Of a stretch of DNA of 64,000 bases, positions 60,325 through 64,000 are shown one piece after another; positions within the stretch are counted from its first letter, which is position 1, and every line of letters begins with the position of its first letter. The notes beneath the pieces are model-generated. The model saw only the letters and a list, made by a program, of their open reading frames with translations, was not told the origin of the DNA and ran no database searches. This stretch comes from Shimia sp. R10_1 (GTDB lineage Bacteria; Pseudomonadota; Alphaproteobacteria; Rhodobacterales; Rhodobacteraceae). The stretch is from the NCBI RefSeq assembly GCF_017744095.1, contig NZ_JAGHQX010000014.1, forward strand, positions 1-64,000. Reading direction: 5' to 3'. The translations under genes were made by a program, and so were the position numbers.

Positions 60325-61857
60325 ATGAGCAGCACGTCCATCACATTCAGCCATGATCAGGCCGAGGCCTTTGACAATATTTCCCTCCTTCTCAAGGGGC
60401 TGGGGGTGGATTTGGAGCAAAGTCTTCTGACCCCACCCACAGAGGGCAAACAGGCGATTGCCGCGGTGACAGGCAAGGCTGGGTCTGGCAAGACCATGCT
60501 GTTGTCAGAGCTTGTGAAAGCGCTTGAAGAGGTGGGTGTTGAAATCGTTTCTGGCGATTATGAGGGCAAGAAAAAGAAAGATCAGCGCACGCTGGCCATT
60601 CTGGCACCGACGAATAAGGCGGCGAGTGTGCTGCGGATGCGGGGCGTGCCCGCGACCACGATCCACCGGATCATTTACACGCCGGTCTATGACCCGGAAT
60701 ATGAAAAGATCGCCGAATGGCTGGCCGACAATGGCGAGCGGCCCGAGATTGAAGGGCTGACGGATGAGGCGCTGGACCGGGCGCTGGAGTTTTACAAACT
60801 GCACAAATCCATCCCCGGCGCATTGGCGGCTGCGGGGCTGCGGGGCAGTGATTTTATCACCGGATGGAAGCGGCGGGATGATCCGCTGGACATCGGCTTT
60901 ATTGATGAAAGCTCGATGCTGGATGACAAGCAGTTTGACGATCTGAAGGATATTTTCAGCACGCTTGTGCTGTTTGGCGATCCTGCGCAGTTGGCACCGG
61001 TGAACCAGTCCGGCGCGATGGTTTTTGACAAGTTGCCCGCGCCTGCGGTGTACAATCTGGAGCGCATTCACCGCCAGGAGGCGGACAACCCGATCCTGGA
61101 TCTGGCCCATGCGCTGGCCGATCCGCAGCTGGGGTTTCAGGATTTCGAACGCATGGTGGAAGAGACCGCCCGCCGCGATGATCGGGTGCAGTTTGCCCAG
61201 CGGGTAGAAGTGGATCTGATGGCGCGTTCGCCCGTTCTGGTTTGGCGCAATGCAACGCGGATCCGGCTGATCCATGCGTTTCGCCATGTGCATGGCGCGC
61301 CAGAAGATGAACTTTTGGAAGGCGAACCCTTAATTTGTGACGGGATCGAATTGCCCGCAAAGCATCGCAAAAAGCGGCTGGATCTGGAGGCGAGGGGGCT
61401 GATCAAAGGCGCGCAGGTGATATACCTCGGCCCCGGTCGCAAGCCGGGCTTTTCGCGGCTGCATGTGATGGGGGCGGAAGATCCGCGTGTGTCTGCGGCC
61501 TCGATCGTGAAGATCGAAGCGCCTGAGGAAGAAGAGCCTTTCATTCCCTTTGCCGCACGCATGGGGGCAACGTTTCTGCATGGGGCGGCGGTGACCATTC
61601 ACAAGGCACAGGGCAGCCAGTGGGAGAACGTGCAGGTGTTTGCGCCGGATCTGTTTGTGGCGGCGCGGATGAACCGGATGGAGGCGGGGCAGCCCCTGTG
61701 GAAGCGGCTGGCCTATGTGGCGATCACGCGGGCCAGTGAGCGGCTTTATTGGGTGGTGCGCAATCGGCTGGCAAAGCCAACAGATGGATTGCGTGTAGAC
61801 GACCTAATCTCGGCACCCGCGCCACTCACGTTACAGGCGCAGGAGGAAAGCGCATGA
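60325..61857 (+). CDS. RecD-like superfamily 1 helicase
   Basis: A 510-residue ATPase. Walker A is AVTGKAGSGKTMLLSEL (about residue 50), motif Ia LAPTNKAASVLRMRG, Walker B FIDESSMLDD, motif III VLFGDPAQLAPVNQSG, motif IV-like LERIHRQ, and the C-terminal UvrD-type motifs AVTIHKAQGSQWENV and YVAITRASERLYWVV. The order matches RecD/TraA-type 5'-3' helicases (COG0507), without RecB or RecC partners nearby. It probably acts in DNA repair or processing. The stop overlaps the next start (ATGA). Confidence 0.9.
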   Translation: MSSTSITFSHDQAEAFDNISLLLKGLGVDLEQSLLTPPTEGKQAIAAVTGKAGSGKTMLLSELVKALEEVGVEIVSGDYEGKKKKDQRTLAILAPTNKAASVLRMRGVPATTIHRIIYTPVYDPEYEKIAEWLADNGERPEIEGLTDEALDRALEFYKLHKSIPGALAAAGLRGSDFITGWKRRDDPLDIGFIDESSMLDDKQFDDLKDIFSTLVLFGDPAQLAPVNQSGAMVFDKLPAPAVYNLERIHRQEADNPILDLAHALADPQLGFQDFERMVEETARRDDRVQFAQRVEVDLMARSPVLVWRNATRIRLIHAFRHVHGAPEDELLEGEPLICDGIELPAKHRKKRLDLEARGLIKGAQVIYLGPGRKPGFSRLHVMGAEDPRVSAASIVKIEAPEEEEPFIPFAARMGATFLHGAAVTIHKAQGSQWENVQVFAPDLFVAARMNRMEAGQPLWKRLAYVAITRASERLYWVVRNRLAKPTDGLRVDDLISAPAPLTLQAQEESA

Positions 61858-62582
61858 AAAGCATCATTGTCACCGGGGCCAGTCAGGGCATCGGCCGCGC
61901 CACCGCAGAGGCTTTCTTGAATGCAGGCTGGCGTGTGGGGGTGCTGGCGCGCAGCGAAGAAAAGCTGCAGGAGCTTGCGAGCGCTTATGAATTTGCGGTG
62001 CCGCTGGTGGCGGATGTCACCGATGCGGCTGCCCTGGAAGGCGCTTTTGCACGGTTTGTCGCCCGCAGTGAGCGTTTGGATGCGCTGTTTAACAATGCGG
62101 GGATGTTTGGGCCGACAGGTCCGATTGATGAAGTGGATCTGGGTGGGTTTGATCAGGTGCTGAATGTGAATGTGCGCGGCATGTTCATTGCGGCCAAACT
62201 GGCCTTTGCCCAGATGCGGCGTCAAAGCCCGCAGGGGGGACGTATCATCAACAATGGATCTCTGGCTGCGCATGTGCCACGCGAGGGCTCGGTCTGCTAC
62301 ACCCTGACCAAACACGCGATCACGGGTCTGACCCGGAGCCTGTCACTGGATGGACGCCCGTTTGATGTGGCCTGCGGACAGATTGATATTGGCAATGCAG
62401 CGACAGACATGGTGGCAGGCATCAATGCGCGATTGGTGGCAGAGGGCAAAGAGCCCAATCCGGCCATGGATGTGGACGATGCGGCCAAATCCGTGTTGCA
62501 CATGGCGGAATTGCCGCTGAACGCGAACGTGCAGTTCATGACCGTGATGGCGACGAAAATGCCCTACATCGGACGGGGATAG
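61854..62582 (+). CDS. Short-chain dehydrogenase/reductase
   Basis: A 242-residue SDR, start ATG 61854 within the helicase stop. The NAD(P) loop is IIVTGASQGIGRATAEAFLNAG, NNAG is in LDALFNNAGMFGPTG, the catalytic Ser in IINNGSLAAHVPREGS, and Tyr/Lys in YTLTKHAITGL. All catalytic residues are present. The substrate is unknown. Coupling to a helicase has no obvious metabolic logic. Confidence 0.88.
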   Translation: MKSIIVTGASQGIGRATAEAFLNAGWRVGVLARSEEKLQELASAYEFAVPLVADVTDAAALEGAFARFVARSERLDALFNNAGMFGPTGPIDEVDLGGFDQVLNVNVRGMFIAAKLAFAQMRRQSPQGGRIINNGSLAAHVPREGSVCYTLTKHAITGLTRSLSLDGRPFDVACGQIDIGNAATDMVAGINARLVAEGKEPNPAMDVDDAAKSVLHMAELPLNANVQFMTVMATKMPYIGRG

Positions 62583-62599
62583 CGCGCCGCCGGGCTTTT

Positions 62600-62640
62600 C
62601 CAAAATGGAAAGCCCCCGATCTTTGGGGAGATCGAGGGCC
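62600..62640 (-). terminator. Terminator of the PhoX-type gene
   Basis: CCCCCGATCT pairs with AGATCGAGGG (one mismatch) around a TTGGGG loop; on the minus strand TTTCCATTTTGG follows. It lies 50 bases after the stop at 62690 and may also end the SDR transcript. Confidence 0.7.
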
Positions 62641-62689
62641 AAAGGCTACGTCATAAAAAGGAATTGTGTAGTCAGAATGTGCGTCGTCG

Positions 62690-64000
62690 TTATCCAATCA
62701 GGCCGCCGTCGGTGCGACGGACGGCAAAGACACCAGAGCGCGGCACAGAAGTGCCTCCGTCTGGGAAGTGAGAGTCGCCGCGTTCGCCGGGATGCTGAAT
62801 GCCGACAAACATGGTGCGCCGATCTGGGGACCAGCACACGCCGGTGACTTCGCACTCTTTTGGCCCCACCAGGAAGCGGCGGATTTCGCCGGTTACGGTG
62901 TCGCCTGCGAGCATTTGGTTGTTGCCCATGCCCGCAAAGTCTTCGGCATTAGAATAATTGCCGTCTGTCTGGATCCACAACAGACCGGTGCTGTCAAACG
63001 CCATGCCATCAGGCGAGTTGAACATATTTCCAGCATTGATGTTTTGACTGCCTGCATATGCATCACTGTGTACATCCGGGTTGCCCGCGAGGGCAAAAAG
63101 GTTCCAGCTGAACCCCGGGGCGGTGTGATCGGCGTCATCGGCCATCCAGCGGGCGATCTGACCATAGTGGTTTTCGACGCGCGGGTTGGGGCCGTTTGCA
63201 GAGGTGTCATCGCCACCCGCATTGGGTTTCACGCCACGGTTTTTGTTGTTGGTGAGCGCCACATAGGCCTCTGCCTTGGTGGGGTTCACGGCAACCCATT
63301 CCGGGCGGTCCATGGTGGTGGCACCCACTTTTGAAGCCGCCTGGCGGGTATGAATGCGGATTTCCGCCTCGGTCATGCCTGTGGTTTCCGGTGTCAGCGC
63401 CAGCCATTCACCGCGCATGTCATCGTGGAATTTGGCCACGTAGAGATCGCCGCTTTCCAGAAGATCCGAGTTGTCGCCCACGCCGGAATAGGTGCCCTCA
63501 GAGACAAATTTATAGAGGAATTCGCCGCGTTCATCATCGCCCATATAGACGACAACCTTACCGTTGGTGGCAACAACCACGGCGGCGTTTTCATGTTTGA
63601 AACGGCCGAGTGCGGTTCGTTTCTTCGGGGTGGAGGTGGGATCAAACGGGTCGATTTCCACCACATAGCCCGCGCGGTTGGGTTCATTGGGATCTTTGGC
63701 AACGTCAAAGCGCGGATCCACTTTGGCCCAGCCATAGCCCCAGTCTTTGGAAGAAACACCGTAGCGCTTGAGCTCGGCGCTGACCTCATGAGCCTCATCT
63801 TCGGCAGAGAAGTAACCGTTGAAGTTTTCTTCGCAGGCCAGATAGGTGCCCCAAGGGGTTTCGCCGTTACCGCAGTTGTTCCAAGTGCCTTTGCAGGTGG
63901 TGCCGGTTGGGTCGGCGGTGGTTTTCATGAGGTCATGGCCTGCGGCCGGGCCGGTGATCTCCATATCGGTTTGTGGTGTGATGCGGCGGTTCAGGTCGCT
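62690..64000 (-). CDS. phoX: PhoX-family phosphatase (DUF839), C-terminal part
   Basis: The frame runs off the right edge; 436 residues of the C-terminal part are visible. CKGTWNNCGNGETPWGTYLACEENFNGYF with GETPWGTYLACEEN is the PhoX signature, with residues that bind the iron-calcium centre; WGYGWAKVDPRFDVAKDPNEPNRAGYVVEIDP, GRFKHENAAVV, VYMGDDERGEFLYKFVSEG and RPEWVAVNP continue the beta-propeller-like fold. Family members are Tat-exported alkaline phosphatases or related phosphodiesterases that release phosphate outside the cell. The Tat signal lies beyond the window. Confidence 0.88.
   Translation of the reverse strand, partial: SDLNRRITPQTDMEITGPAAGHDLMKTTADPTGTTCKGTWNNCGNGETPWGTYLACEENFNGYFSAEDEAHEVSAELKRYGVSSKDWGYGWAKVDPRFDVAKDPNEPNRAGYVVEIDPFDPTSTPKKRTALGRFKHENAAVVVATNGKVVVYMGDDERGEFLYKFVSEGTYSGVGDNSDLLESGDLYVAKFHDDMRGEWLALTPETTGMTEAEIRIHTRQAASKVGATTMDRPEWVAVNPTKAEAYVALTNNKNRGVKPNAGGDDTSANGPNPRVENHYGQIARWMADDADHTAPGFSWNLFALAGNPDVHSDAYAGSQNINAGNMFNSPDGMAFDSTGLLWIQTDGNYSNAEDFAGMGNNQMLAGDTVTGEIRRFLVGPKECEVTGVCWSPDRRTMFVGIQHPGERGDSHFPDGGTSVPRSGVFAVRRTDGGLIG

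Overview
The window looks like chromosomal DNA of an alphaproteobacterium of the order Rhodobacterales, most likely a marine Roseobacter-group member. The grounds are: the ethylmalonyl-CoA (EMC) pathway genes ccr, ecm, mch and mcl2; TCA genes arranged mdh, sucCDAB, lpd and sdhCD-A-x-B; a DUF4175/TIGR02302-type low-complexity protein; an HvrA-like H-NS protein; and an ftsE-ftsX-plsC cluster. GC content is moderate to high. I saw no rRNA, tRNA, CRISPR array, prophage or intact insertion sequence. I cannot name the genus.

Layout. 0-4.6 kb: 3' end of the ETF-ubiquinone oxidoreductase gene, an exported TPR protein, ispB, a DUF2007 protein, a TrmN6-like methyltransferase and a small YdcH-type protein. 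4.6-11.4 kb: a LysR regulator with an EamA exporter, phaB and phaA, an EAL protein with a replaced active-site motif, a duplicated Cys-rich exported protein, and a TlpA-like thioredoxin. 11.4-21 kb: argH, a lipoprotein, a DUF2834 protein, lysA, the DUF4175 protein, a zinc-ribbon protein, and ftsE-ftsX-plsC. 21-32 kb (mostly minus strand): lpd, a MAPEG protein, sucB, sucA, sucD, sucC, a lipoprotein, mdh. 32-38.8 kb: a SHOCT lipoprotein, a TauE/SafE permease, the mcl2-nnrU-DUF1737-mch-phosphatase operon, and DUF4344 and DUF1194 proteins. 38.8-43.2 kb: the sdh operon with an extra exported protein between sdhA and sdhB. 43-47 kb: a small protein, an FAD dehydrogenase, and DUF4399 and DUF1989 proteins. 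47-49 kb: a three-gene ECF41 sigma-factor cassette with its own predicted promoter and degenerate repeats on both sides. 49-64 kb: an HNH nuclease, an outer-membrane barrel protein, an esterase, deoD, an H-NS protein, ecm, an acyltransferase, ccr, a solute-binding protein, a RecD-like helicase with an SDR, and the C-terminal part of a PhoX-type phosphatase.

How the genes work together. The window concentrates acetyl-CoA metabolism. PhaA and PhaB make 3-hydroxybutyryl-CoA. Ccr, Ecm, Mch and Mcl2 belong to the EMC route, which replaces the glyoxylate bypass. Mdh, SucABCD, Lpd and SdhABCD run most of the TCA cycle. Two regulatory signals seem to tie these blocks together. Pairs of TGTGATCACA palindromes precede both sucC and sdhC. 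TTGC...GCAA palindromes precede phaA, phaB, mcl2 and ccr.

The most unusual observations are the ECF41 cassette with an exact-spacing ECF41-type promoter, the shared TGTGATCACA site pairs, two copies of an 11-bp-period tandem repeat about 23 kb apart, and the low-GC exported gene between sdhA and sdhB. All positions and motif comparisons were made by reading the sequence by eye. Nothing was searched against a database.
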